From the NCBI GenBank assembly GCA_002077045.2, contig KZ111153.1, forward strand, positions 562,860 through 626,859: 64,000 bases of DNA. The letters run 5' to 3'. The notes beneath the pieces were generated by a model. The model had not been told where the DNA came from, searched no databases, and saw only the letters and a list, made by a program, of their open reading frames with translations. How positions within the stretch are numbered: the first letter of the stretch is position 1; every line of letters starts with the position of its first letter. Origin of the DNA: Rachicladosporium sp. CCFEE 5018 (Eukaryota > Ascomycota > Dothideomycetes > Cladosporiales > Cladosporiaceae). Below, piece by piece: positions 20,818-32,392 of this stretch. The position numbers and the translations under genes are program-made.

Positions 20818-20917
20818 NNNNNNNNNNNNNNNNNNNNNNNNNNNNNNNNNNNNNNNNNNNNNNNNNNNNNNNNNNNNNNNNNNNNNNNNNNNNNNNNNNN
20901 NNNNNNNNNNNNNNNNN
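20818..20917. other. Assembly gap of exactly 100 N
   Basis: There are 100 consecutive N. A round number is the usual placeholder for a gap of unknown size. It separates the end of the left duplicated block (just past the stop codon of the three-RRM gene) from the C-terminal coding part of the XPD helicase gene on the minus strand. The order and distance of the flanks are therefore a scaffolding statement and not sequence evidence. Confidence 0.98.
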
Positions 20918-23164
20918 ATTGACCTTAGCCTGGTGGCGCATCAAGTCGTCAAAGCTCCATGTACTAACACCCTCCTGTAGGTGCATCGGAAATGGCTTGC
21001 TCATGCCCTTCAAGAAGCGCTTCGCTGCGGCCACACTCTGATCGACGCTCATGTTTGCATCTGCCTCACTGAGTGCACTGCCAATCCACTTTGGCAGCTG
21101 TTGTCGCTTCTTTGCGAAGCGCTTGTCTGCCATCACCATGATCCCGTAGTCGTCCTTCCCACGCAAGACTCGACCCAAGCACTGCGCGCAATGTCGCATT
21201 GCATCGAAGGACAGAAAGTCGTTCTCCCGGATCCGATATGTCTCGCGCAGGAACTCTAATCGAGCTTTCAATATACGCGACTCGGTATACTGGAAGGGCA
21301 CACCGATGCACAGCACGGTGCGGCCGTAGTGGTGGTCAAAATCGATACCCTCACTTACCTTACCGCGAGCGACACAGAGCAGTACAGCTCCTCGCCCATT
21401 GCTACAGGCTGTGCGGTAGGTTTCCAATGCCAAAGATGTCTCTTGGCTGTCAGGCGTCTCGACCAGGATGAGCTTACTCTTCCAGACTTGATCTAGGATG
21501 CCCATACCTTGCCACATCGATATGATGCTCTCCATATACAAATACGACGGGAAGAACACGACCATGCCATCAGGCGTCAGCTTTGAAAACTCAATGAGCA
21601 GGTTGCCATAATTACGGACGTTCGATGGGTCGTTACGTGTCTGGAACCCAGACGAGATTGATCCCTGATCCGAGCCGCGGGTGACGATCATCGGTAGAAA
21701 TGATCGCCTTGCCAGGGTCATAGCATATGACTCTTGCACAACGCAAGTGAAGCCCAGCATCTTCGGATACATCTCTAGAGGCGAGATTGTTCCGGACGTG
21801 ATGATGACAGAGCTGAAGCGGTCGAAGACTGGCTTGATGGCGATCGCAGCATCGAGGCAGGTGAAGTGCAGAATCGGGTTCGGGACTGTAGCTGTCTCCG
21901 ATTCGTATGGCTCGAGGATGAGCAGGAAGCCAGTGTCGTAAGTAGCAACCAGTGTGGCGAAGCTCGCAACCTCTTGCAGAGGCTGGTAATCCTCGATATT
22001 CGACAGCTCCAGTGTGCGCACGAGAGAAGTCAGACGCTCTGCGCAGAACCTCAATGGCTTCTTCTCGATAAACGTGAGCTCTTTCAAATGCTGCAAGAAT
22101 GAAGGTGGTGTCTCGGAGATGACATGTAGTACTTTCATTCTCGTCTTGAGATACTCAATGAACCGCTTCAGGAAGGCTGTGAAGTGTTCTGCTCGCCGTA
22201 TGTTTCCAGGTACTGCTTCTTTCAGCAAATCGTCTGGTAGTGCTGGGTTCGACATGAAAGCACCCTCATCTCGAGCCTCGTCGGCTTCTCGCAAGCCCTC
22301 CACGAGCTTTGAGTACTCGTTTTGTAGCTTTTCGGCATCAGTGTCTTTCATCTCGGAGATCTTGCGCTCTAAGTTCGAAGCTCCTCTTGCTGCCTTGCGG
22401 AGCGAATCTTCTGTGAGATCGATGCTCAAAGACTCGATGCAGACGTTGTCAATGTTGTGAGCTTCGTCGAAGACTACTATACAGTCCTTTGATAATTCCT
22501 TTGATACACGCTCGGCGATCTTAGGGTCCAACAGGTAGTGATATGAGTAGATGATGACATTGCAGAACGACATCATTCGTCTTGCAGTGAAGTACGGGCA
22601 CTGCTTGTTCTGCTCACCATATCGGAGCATACCATCCAGTGTCCACACACCAGGTGGTATGAGGTTATGAGGTTCGAGAAGATCCAGATTGTCATGGTAG
22701 ACACAAAGATCGACATCTTCGCCGCGCTCCTTCTTCTCCTTCACGAAGCCAGCGGTTAGACTTCGACATCTTGCGTCGACGACTGATCCACTCTTCTCGC
22801 GTTTGACTGACGGATGCAAGCAGAGGTTCTTTCGGCTTGTCAAGCCTAACCCACGAAAGTCCTCGACCTCGCCTAGCTGATCTGCCCGGTACTTCATCAA
22901 CGCCTTCAGCTCAGCAAGTGCCTTCTCAATCTCAGACATCGTACGTGAGCAGTAGATGAGCTTTCGATGCTCGGGGTAGAACTGCTGGTATGCCACGATG
23001 AGTGACAGGAGAGAGACCGTTTTGCCAGTCCCTGAAGGCATCTCCAAGACGCAGTGGCCTCCTGCATCAAGGGTGCGCTTGAGGTCGCACATGTAGGCAT
23101 ATTGCTCAGGGTAGATTCTGGGGTAAGGGAAGAGAACCGGGAGGTCCTCAATGAAGAACTTCAT
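20918..23164 (-). CDS. RAD3: XPD/Rad3 5'-3' DNA helicase of TFIIH, C-terminus lost in gap
   Basis: Iron-sulphur helicase subunit of TFIIH, needed for nucleotide excision repair and for transcription initiation by RNA polymerase II. The start is the ATG at 23164 (MKFFIEDLPVLFPYPRIYPE). The Walker A motif EMPSGTGKT places the catalytic lysine at residue 48, as in yeast Rad3. The four cluster cysteines are C115, C133, C154 and C189. The Walker B DEAH is at 233-236, and the motif VI region reads QCLGRVLRGKDDYG. There are no introns. 749 codons are visible before the N run. Human XPD has 760 residues and yeast Rad3 778, so only the last few dozen residues and the stop are missing. An essential gene being cut here points to the gap and not to biology. 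Confidence 0.95.
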
Positions 23165-23678
23165 CCTGCCTCACCTCTCGAGTTCTCGTCACCTTTGAAG
23201 TGCGTATGTCGAAGAAGTCTCCATCAGTGGAATCAAGGCGATACACTGTATGTCCAGGTGAAGTCCGCCGGCGTCACCTTGGAGGGTCAACCGACTCGAG
23301 CGTAGCCGGTCTTGATGAGCTCGTGAGTAGCACGATCAAGTCTTAGTGCAAATATATATTGCCACTGGACACGCGATTGAGTCACGACTTCACGTGCTTT
23401 AGCGAGCTCATCTCACAGTTCAGGCGGACCACTCCACCACTAAATGAGGTGAGAGTTTCGCTAATCTGAGACCGTATCGATCTCGGCTACGTCACGTCAC
23501 TGTTGTCTCATTTGGCAACGCAAAATCGCGAAATGCATAATTCTTGCGTGCAGGTACCTTAGACACGAATACGTACCTCTTGACTATGGCAGGCATTTGA
23601 ACGGCAAAATTGGATCGCGAGACTCCTCCCACAATCTGGGCCGCGACATCCTACCCTCCAACAGCCGACACCGCTACG
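23165..23678. promoter_or_regulatory. Bidirectional promoter between XPD and LTN1
   Basis: A 514-base stretch between divergent starts (23164 minus, 23679 plus). An in-frame upstream extension of LTN1 back to a TTG at 23610 exists, but the ATG at 23679 is preferred. No other feature seen. Confidence 0.5.
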
Positions 23679-26600
23679 ATGAGCAAGAAGTTCAAATCGC
23701 AAGCCAGCAGCGCTCGACTTGGGAACGGGCTCAGTGGATTTGGATCTACAGCCTTCGGTTCCTCAGCCCGGCCTTCGACATTATCCTACATCCAGGAGCC
23801 GTTGGACTACAGTGGGATATCGGACGCGAATGTAGTAGTCACGCTCAAAAGCCTGAGCAAAAGAGATGCTACAACGAAAGGCAAGGCGCTTGAGGATCTC
23901 CAAGCGCATGTGGAGGCCGCTCAGTCCGAGCCAGACGACAGCCTGCTCGAAGTCTGGGCACAGCTGTATCCTCGTCTGTCCATCGATTCCTCTCGACGGG
24001 TGCGGCAGCTCGCACACGGTCTGAATGGACGAATTTGTGCGCGGAGTGGGAAAAGAGTGGCAAAGCACTTGTCAAGCATTGCGGGTCCATGGCTGGCAGG
24101 CACATATGACAGCGACCGGGCGGCAGCTAAAGCTGCGCAGGAGGCGTTTGCTTTGGTGTTCCCTACAGCTGAGAAGGCGCAAGGCGTGCGAAGGACATTT
24201 CAGCAGTCGATTTTGGACTATTGCACTCAGGCGGTATTGCATGAGTCTGTAAAGACCCTAAGCGATGAACGTGCCGTGAGCAAAGATGATGCCGAGGCGA
24301 CATATGCCCGTGTAGTTGCTACCAGCCTTGCGCTCGTAGGCGTGCTCCTCGAAACCTTGCCTTCCGCAGACGTCGCTCGCTGCGAAGCAGCTTACGATGA
24401 CCTACTACAGTCAATCATATGGGCGTATGCTACTCATGCGGACAGCAGTGTTCGGAGACACATGCATAGACTCGTACGGCAATACTTGCGAAGTCAGCCC
24501 AAGGCTATCGAGCGACAGCTCAAAGATGTAAGCACTGCGTATCTATGCAAAGGCTTACCTTCCGATCAGTTTGGCACATCTCTAGACTTCATGCGAACAG
24601 TCGAAGCGCTCACACTTGTGTACCCTATCATCTGGACAGAGCATTACAGTGGGAAGAAACCTGCGATCTCACGGCTGCGGACCTGCCTCAAGAAGGGCTC
24701 ACAATCTGGCGTGGCAGAATTCTGGCCAGCGGTGGGCACTCTTATTCGTACTCTACCTGCCGAAGTGCTTCCCACTTCCTTCGACGACATTGCCGATTTG
24801 CTACTGGCCGTGCGAGAAGGTGTCACACGAAAGGAAGAGAAATTCAATTCGGCGCACTCGTGGCAAGCATATGCGGAGGTGACATCGACATTATCGGATT
24901 CATTGCCAGAGGATGCGCAGGATCAGTTGGTCGAAAAGCGAGTATTGCCGATTGTACGTCAGTATCTCTATCCAGCCCAGGAGACTGCGGATTGGGCCAT
25001 TTCGGGCGCTAGATCGTCGATTGTAGTTGCAAGACTGATCAAGATACGGCACGTGCCAGTGGTTCTTGAGCGCGAGTTGGAAAATCTAGCAGATCAGCTC
25101 ATAGAACAAGTCAAGCTGTCGCAGCCCGAGCAGTCGCGAGACTTCGAGAAGTCACAGCGAGAGATTTCCGCCACCGGCGAAAGATGGGCTGCACTTATGC
25201 GAGACCTGGGAGAAGACAACATCGGTCTTCCTGATAGCTTCATGGTCGCGGTCACATCCCAAGAGTCCAGAGTATTGAGGGAGAGCTTACGCCTGCTAAC
25301 GGCGCGACAGGGCAAGCCCTATGGAGCAGCAGCCGTTGTAGACGCGCTTCTGCGTGAGTCGGGTGCACGTCTGAAGAGTGATCTGGGAGTTCGCGAGACA
25401 TTGGAGAGTTTTGCCACCAATGATCTGGCTAAGCTGATGCACTCGCCGTCTCAGCTGCAGCTGATCAGATGCTTGTACGCAATCAGTGACAGTTCTTCAT
25501 TCCGGTCTGCGTTTGCGATGGTCATTGATGGCCTAATTGATCCGGAGGCCAGCTCAGCTGACAAAGAGAAGCTGCTTCGTGGACTGTTTACACGACATAC
25601 TCCAAAGAGTGTCATCCCTGCCACTCTAGAGTCTCGACAGCTACAGACACTCATCGTATCACTGGCATCTGCTGACGATGCAGGTGTAGTGCCATGCCCC
25701 GTACTGCTTGCAGAGCTTCTGCCATTCGATGTTGTCTCTCCGAAGACAATTAGCAGTATTCTGGACAACTTGAGCGCCCGTCTAGCACAGGAAGTGGGCG
25801 CCACGGACGCACTCAAGTCTCTGACTTACTTAGCATCGCGATCGCCGAGTACCATGGCGCAATATCTGACTGACACGTCTTCCAGAGGCAGCGATCTGAT
25901 TTCGGGTGCTGTTCGATTGGAGCAAGCACAAGATGACCAAATCGCGGAGCTAGCTACAAAACTCAGTGAGAAACTTACTCTGAGCGGCGAAAGCAATGGG
26001 ACGCTTGACAAGTCTGCACTCATCAAACAGAACCTCGAGACTGTCTCAGAGTCTTCGCTACCAATGGCAACACTCATGAGCTTCATGCAGCAGCAGCCCT
26101 TTGACAAGGATGAGAGCTGGGAAGCCACTGTACAAGCACTACCGAGTCTTGACACATGGGATCAGTCCCTGAATTCGATAATGACAGTGCCAGTCCCTTC
26201 CCTTGCGATTCTCAGTCCCCACGGAGACGCCATTAGCCTGGTCGCCGATGGACACCACAGTAAAACTGTGCAGCTCGACGGAGAAGGCTTGTCACAGGCG
26301 ATGCGTATCGCGGTGTATATAATCAACGTACTTCGCTCCGACGATGGGAGGATGCGCATGATAAGTCACGGTGATTTGGCACTTGAATGGCTGAGAAGGA
26401 TCATTACAAATTTGTCGATTACAGCGACAGTAGCAGAAGAGAATCTTAGCATCCCGGGCACGAACCGAATGTGGGCTTCTAGCCCGGAAAGCGACCGTGA
26501 GGCGCTCGATCTCGTTGTTGAAGCGCGCAAGTTGACTCAAGCGCTCTGCAACGCACCGTCACTACGGACCTGGCTCCTGCGAGAGGCACTAGATTCTCAA

Positions 26601-28565
26601 GCGGACGGCACCGGAACCTCCAACTCGCCACAGGCATACTACACGTCCCTTGCGTTTGGCACATTAGTTTCAGACCTGTTCGAAGTATCCGGCAATGATG
26701 CAGAGACAGTAAAGCGCTGTGAGGAGGTGATAAGGCACCTTCGGAAGAGCGAAGACATCTTTGCGTTACTGTCTCGCATCCAAGGCTTCGCACTGCCGTT
26801 GGCTGGCAGCCAATACATGAATCGACTCTGCAACGAGCTTGTGGCCGATCTCACAGGTCTAGATCCAGAGACCGCTGAGCCGGCGGTCTTCCGTGGTCTA
26901 GTCACCCTGAACGCAGTGCTCCGCACACAGGAGGACATGGCCGAGTGCATTGCAAAGCAGCGTTTGATCTTCCTCGTTAAGCACGTGGTAGCATGGCTGC
27001 AGGGCTCTGGCTCCGAGATAGTCATTACCGAGACTGCAAAGTTGCTTCCAAGTCTACTACCGGCTATGAAAGACATGTATGGCGAGCACTGGACACAAAT
27101 ACTCGAGGCACTCGAAGCGATCTGGTCGAATTTGCAAGCAGGGGAGCTGACAGAGACATCCGTACCCATACTACATGCAACTCTCAAGCTACTTGGCACC
27201 TTGCGCGGCTTAGCTACCGAGGATGAAGCGAACGAAGATCTCTGCGATGCACTCAAGGCTCACGATGGTAAGATCTTCTCCAGCTTGCTTGCCCTTCTAG
27301 TGTCGAGCAGTCAAGTCCCCGATCACGCACATCAGCCCCGGCGACTGGTCAACGAGCTTCTTGCACGGCAACTCTCCAAATGCAAGTCAAAGACAATGGA
27401 CGATGTTCACGATCTGTATGCCTTGCTCGGCTCAAAGTCACGGGCTGTGCAAGGCGCAGCTTTCGAGCTTCTGCACGCAAGCATACCTGTCGCGCAGGAA
27501 CAAATCTCCATCGACGCGGCTATCGAGAGCAAGACAGCGAGTCTACCGGATGAGTTGCTGTCCCTGATTCTGGAGATTCCATCGTTAGACCTTATGGAAG
27601 ACAGCGATGACAGTGATCTTCCGCAAGAGCTACAGAGCTACCTCTTCAGCTGGCGGCTTCTGTTCGATCACTTCGACGGCTCAAGCTACAAAGTCAAGAG
27701 TGACTACATCGAGCAGCTGAAGGATGGTGCATACCTTCCTGGACTGTTGGACATGGCTTTGGAATATCTGGGTCACACGAGGGGTAAGCCTGTGGATGTT
27801 GCACGCTTCGACATTGCGAATTACCAGTCCGGCCTGCAAGACAAGCCTGCAGTAGACCTTCAGTGGCTACTCACGCATCTTTTCTACCTATCCCTACTGC
27901 ACTTGCCTAGCCTCACGAAGTCTTACTACCTTGACGTCCGATCACGTCAGACTTCACAAGCAGTCGAAACCTGGACAGCGAAGTTCATCAGCCCGCCGAT
28001 AATTACGACGAGCTTACAAGCTGTCGCCGACTGGAGCGAGAAGAGCGTCAAGGAAGACGCGGAATACGAGAAGATGGCCGTCAAGGTCGGCATGCGCAGT
28101 CGTGAGATAAGCGTCTCGTACGTGGTCGACGAGCAGACGATGGCCATCAAGATCGTGCTTCCCGAAGCATATCCTCTAGCCAGCGCCCAGGTCGTCGGTG
28201 TCAGCCGCGTCGCAGTCAAAGAAGAGAAGTGGCAGAGCTGGCTTCGCAGCTGTCAGGGCGTCATCACCTTCTCGGTACGTTACTTCCTCTCCCTTCCCGT
28301 CAGCATTCCATCCCACTGACTCACCTCACAGAACGGCTCCATCATCGACGGCCTCTCAGCCTGGCGCAAGAACGTTACTGGCGCTCTCAAAGGCCAGACT
28401 GAGTGCGCTATCTGCTACTCCATCATTTCAGGCGATAAGCAGCTACCCACGAAACGCTGTCCGACGTGCAAGAACTTGTTCCATGCGAGCTGTTTGTACA
28501 AATGGTTCAAGACGAGCAATGCGAGTACTTGTCCGTTGTGTAGGGAGGCGTTCAACTTCAATTGA
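23679..28565 (+). CDS. LTN1: Listerin E3 ubiquitin ligase, complete, 1609 aa
   Basis: RING E3 ligase of the ribosome quality control complex. It works with Rqc2, Rqc1 and Cdc48 on 60S subunits carrying stalled nascent chains. Exon 1 is 23679-28274 (1532 codons), the intron 28275-28331 (57 nt), and exon 2 28332-28565. I choose the ATG at 23679 because MSKKFKSQASSARLGNG is the usual fungal start. The N-terminal conserved block spans about residues 30-200, HEAT-like helical repeats fill the middle, and an RWD-like region (EISVSYVVDEQTMAIKIVLPE) comes just before the RING. Zinc ligands fall at about 1557-1602 in C4HC3 order (ECAIC, RCPTC, HASC, CPLC). The length is close to yeast Ltn1 (1562). Only the part from 25443 on is duplicated. 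Confidence 0.96.
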
Positions 28566-29223
28566 GTGGTTGGGCGGTGCTTCACTGACGAGGAGAAAGT
28601 CCATGCTGTTCACGCGAGAGCATAGAAGAAATAGTACGCAACGACAAGAGAGCCATGGGTGCTTCGAGTGGAGCTGGCACGCGAAGATTCGGGCAGACAA
28701 TTGGGTGTAGCTTATTGTGCAAAGCAGCCACCGACTCCGGCTACGAGGCACGATAGATATGTACATAAACACAGACTTCACTAATCTCATGTGGCCTGAA
28801 CTTGTACCTGACTAGTGGTTTCCGGCACCGTTTGCTCAACGACAAGTCATGCATACTTCAAGGACAAGATGGGTAGACATAGTACCAGATAGGCAAGCAC
28901 CTGGTGAGACACGTAAACGGACGAAATCGTCAATGCTGGGGTCAATCTTTCCTTGTAGTTTCTCGTCAACCCTCCCCCTCGCCATCATGCAGTAGTAACC
29001 AGTAGCTCGCAGAACCGAAGCGCACCAATCCCTCGCGAGATCCATATCACTCCACCCCGCTCCCCACCCATCATGCCTCCATATCACTGCTGCAGCAAAG
29101 TCGCCATTGCCGTCGTCATCATCACCCCAGCACCCATAGACTTCCTCTCTAGAACAACCGAGCAAGAAGCCTCCATCCGTGATTGCAGTTTCGACAATAG
29201 CTCTAGACGTTCAGGTAGCCGTT
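28566..29223. other. Spacer, right copy of 3124-3781
   Basis: Same content as the left spacer between the convergent LTN1 and cold-shock genes. Nothing further is seen. Confidence 0.45.
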
Positions 29224-29555
29224 CTACTGCTGCCCCTCGAGCCTGACCTTGTCGGCCTGCATGCCCTTCTGGCCCTCGACGGCCTCGAAGGTGACGCGCT
29301 GGCCTTCCTGGAGGGTCTTGTAGCCTTGGACCTGTGAGTGGGGTTGTTAGTGGTGTGCTTTGCGAGGTGCGGTGGGTAAAGGTGGCAATGAAGGGAGGGC
29401 AGGAAGTTGGTAGTAGTGACGGGGAAGGAGAGAAGGCTTACCTCGATGGCGCGGAAGTGCACGAACAGATCAGCGCCGTTCTCAGGGCTGATGAAGCCGA
29501 AGCCCTTGGTCTCGTTGAACCACTTGACAGTGCCAGATTGACGCTCGCCGGACAT
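29224..29555 (-). CDS. Single-domain cold shock protein, right copy
   Basis: Exons are 29442-29555 and 29224-29331, with the intron at 29332-29441. The protein is identical to that at 3782-4113, including both ribonucleoprotein motifs. If only one locus exists in the genome, this is the copy to keep, because its surroundings are gap-free on both sides. Confidence 0.9.
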
Positions 29556-30238
29556 GATTGCTGTTGTTATTGGTGGGGGTAGGTTTGAGTGAGTGTGGTG
29601 TTGGTGATTGAAGTGGAGGAGTCGCGGGTTGATATTGCAATTAGTCTTGCAAAAGTTTTGTTTGTTGGGGGTGAGTGAGGACAAGTGCAAATGAAACATG
29701 CAAACTTAGACTTCTCTTCAACGGAACGACCGCGCCTGCTGGCTCTTTCCTTCACAAAATTCCAGAATTGCCCCGCTATTGGCAGGTGCGAACAACCGGA
29801 GCTGGCTCCATTCAGGTGCAGCAAAAGTGAAGAATGGGACGATCGATCATGACGCGTTGGTGGACTTCCCGTCGTGGCACCTCGATGAGCCGCGCGCACG
29901 TGACCACAACCCATTTGAGAGTGATGTTAAACTCAATATACATACCATGGTCGATACACACTATTGAGACATTCCATTGAGCCATGTACTTTTCTCCAGC
30001 GTAATGCAAGAGCAGTAGCCATAGTCGCATGCAGCCGAGCAATGCGCCTTTGTCCGCTGCGAAAGCAAGTAAAAGCAAGCCAGTACCCGTCCTTCCCTCC
30101 AGCGCTTGGTCTAGAAGGTAGGGTCCGGCAACGAGAATAGTACACGCAACCGTCAAGCAAGCAATCTCGATATTCACACACCGCAGCACTCTCATCTCGT
30201 CACCGGCTTCCTCACGTGTCTCGCGTCATCGTCACCCT
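29556..30238. promoter_or_regulatory. Spacer, right copy of 4114-4796
   Basis: Promoter side of the cold-shock gene and 3' flank of the FKBP gene. Nothing additional seen. Confidence 0.4.
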
Positions 30239-31794
30239 CTATTTCCCCTTGTTGATCTCCATCAGCTTCAAGTCGAAGATGAGCGTGGCGTTGGGAGGGA
30301 TGTCCTTGCCAGCGCCCTTGCTGCCGTACGCCAGATGGGCGGGCACAGTGATGCGACGCTCGCCGCCAACGCTCATGCCGGCCACACCGATGTCCCAGCC
30401 GCCAATGACCTCGCCAGAACCGAGCTTGAAGCCGAATGGCTTGCCCTTCTTATTGCTGTCGAAGACCTTATTGTCCTTCTGCAGCTTGCCGATGTAGCGC
30501 ATGCCGATACGGTCGCCCTTCTTAGCGGCTGGACCGGTACCGATCTTCTTATCATCGATGGTGACACCCTGGACTGTTTTGATACCGGTAGAGGTCTTGG
30601 CCTTACTGTCGGGCGTTTTGGAGGGAGTAGGACCCTGCTCGAGCTCCTTGGCAAACTGAACGGACTTCTTGTCGGCACCGTTTGCGGAAGATGGAGCATC
30701 CTGTGCGCCTGCTGCGGCAGCGGTGCCGTCGTTCTTCTTGAGCTTCTTCTGCTGCTTCTTGCTGAGCTTGGCGTCACCGTTGGTAAGTGGCTCAGCCTTG
30801 GACTCGGTAATCATCGCATCAAGGCTGGGCGCAGCCTCCTCCTCAGCAGCGCGCTTGTTCTTGCCCTTCTTCGCATCAGCCTTCTTGGGTGCCTCAACGA
30901 GCTTTGGGGCCTCCTCCTCGAGGAGCTCAGTGATGCGTGGGTCCTCCATGTCATCGAGCTCATCTTCCTCGTTGTCGTAGTCAAGCTCATCCTCATCGGG
31001 CGACAGGTCGTATTCCTGCTCGTCGTCATCGCTGTCGTACTCTTCATCGTGATCGTGCTGCTCTACAGGCTCGACGTAGTTGCCAGTGAGGTAGATGGTG
31101 TGTGTGCCGGACACCTTGAACCAGACGCGCTCGTTCTCGCCGATGGTGAGGTTAAGGGTTTGCTGGTATTGCTGGAAGGATATTAGCTTGAGATCATGCA
31201 AGAATCCAGCATACCGCGTACCTTGGTCGGGTCGAGAGTGCAGATGACAAACTCCTCGATCTCGGCTCCCTCCATGTCCTCGTCGTCCGACTCCTCATTA
31301 GAGTCCTCGTCGCTGGCAGGCTGCTTGCCCAATGCCTTAGCAGACTTGGACTTGACACCGTTCGTCTTCGCCTCGTCAACGTCCATCGCGTCCTGCTCTA
31401 GCAACTTCTTGATGGCAGCAGTGGCAGCGGCCTTGCGAGCAGCCTTGGACTTGGTGGGATCGCTAGGACCGCCGTTGACAGCCTCGTCATCCTCGTCGTC
31501 ATCCTCTCCATCACTGCTGTCTTCAGCGAGCATGCGCTCCATTTCGTCGGCATCGAAATCCTCATCATCCTCGGAATCGTCCTCGTCGTCCTCCGAATCC
31601 CCGAAGATCAGAGGCTGGCGGATGATTTTGAGAGTCGAGCGGGGATGCGCGACCTCCTCGCCCTCAGGCGCAGCACTAGGGTCGATCGCGGCCATAGTGA
31701 TGTTGAAGGCGGAGGGAATGTCGGAGCGGGCAGAGATGGCGACATCGCCTGCGGGCACCTCGAGACCATAGACAGCCATGGGAAGAAGCGCCAT
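30239..31794 (-). CDS. FPR4: Nucleolar FKBP-type prolyl isomerase, right copy
   Basis: Exon 1 is 31222-31794 and exon 2 30239-31171, around a 50-nt intron (31172-31221). The protein is identical to the left copy: acidic nucleoplasmin-like N-terminus and C-terminal FKBP domain. It stands back to back with REV1 across a 598-base shared promoter. Confidence 0.93.
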
Positions 31795-32392
31795 TGTGTA
31801 GTGTTGTAGTATGTGGTTTCGTAGTGATATGTGCTAACGAATGTGTTGTGCTTGCACTGCGCGGGAAGTATTGGGTCTCCGACAAATTTTGAGAAATCGA
31901 GCTCCAGGATATGAACTTTTCGAGCTGAGCGGGAGCGGCCCGCCGAGAGGTAACCTAGAGGCATGCATGACAAAAGTGCTGGAATACGCGGCAAGAATCA
32001 TCGCCCTCACTGACATCGCGGTCGGGTATGTGTTGTCACAGTGCAGCGTGTGGTAGCCTCTGCTTGTCGTTCTCGCATAACACTGAAGAGATTCACGCCT
32101 CAACATCTATGCTGCAGTCCCTGCACTCACTGCGTGTACTCCGCTTCTTTTGTCCCCCGCTTGCGATCTCGAACGTGACGTCGCGTGTGCTTGGTGAGGT
32201 GGCAGGCAGCACGAACAAAGGGCATAGATACAAGTTACTGTTGGCATGATTGTATGTGAGACTGCCTCATATCCAAAGAATCGATGATCGTCGTGCTCGC
32301 GTAGTATCGTCGAGTTTGATGCGAGAGCAGCGCGAGGGCACGCGCGACAAGACTCCACCACGTCCTCAACATGACCCTTGCAGCCCGCCACT
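31795..32392. promoter_or_regulatory. Bidirectional promoter, right copy of 6353-6950
   Basis: Divergent promoter region of the FKBP and REV1 genes. No additional element recognised. Confidence 0.45.

Noticed and set aside
23610..23678. Upstream extension of LTN1 to a TTG codon
   Set aside because: The ATG at 23679 gives the typical LTN1 N-terminus. The extension is leader sequence.
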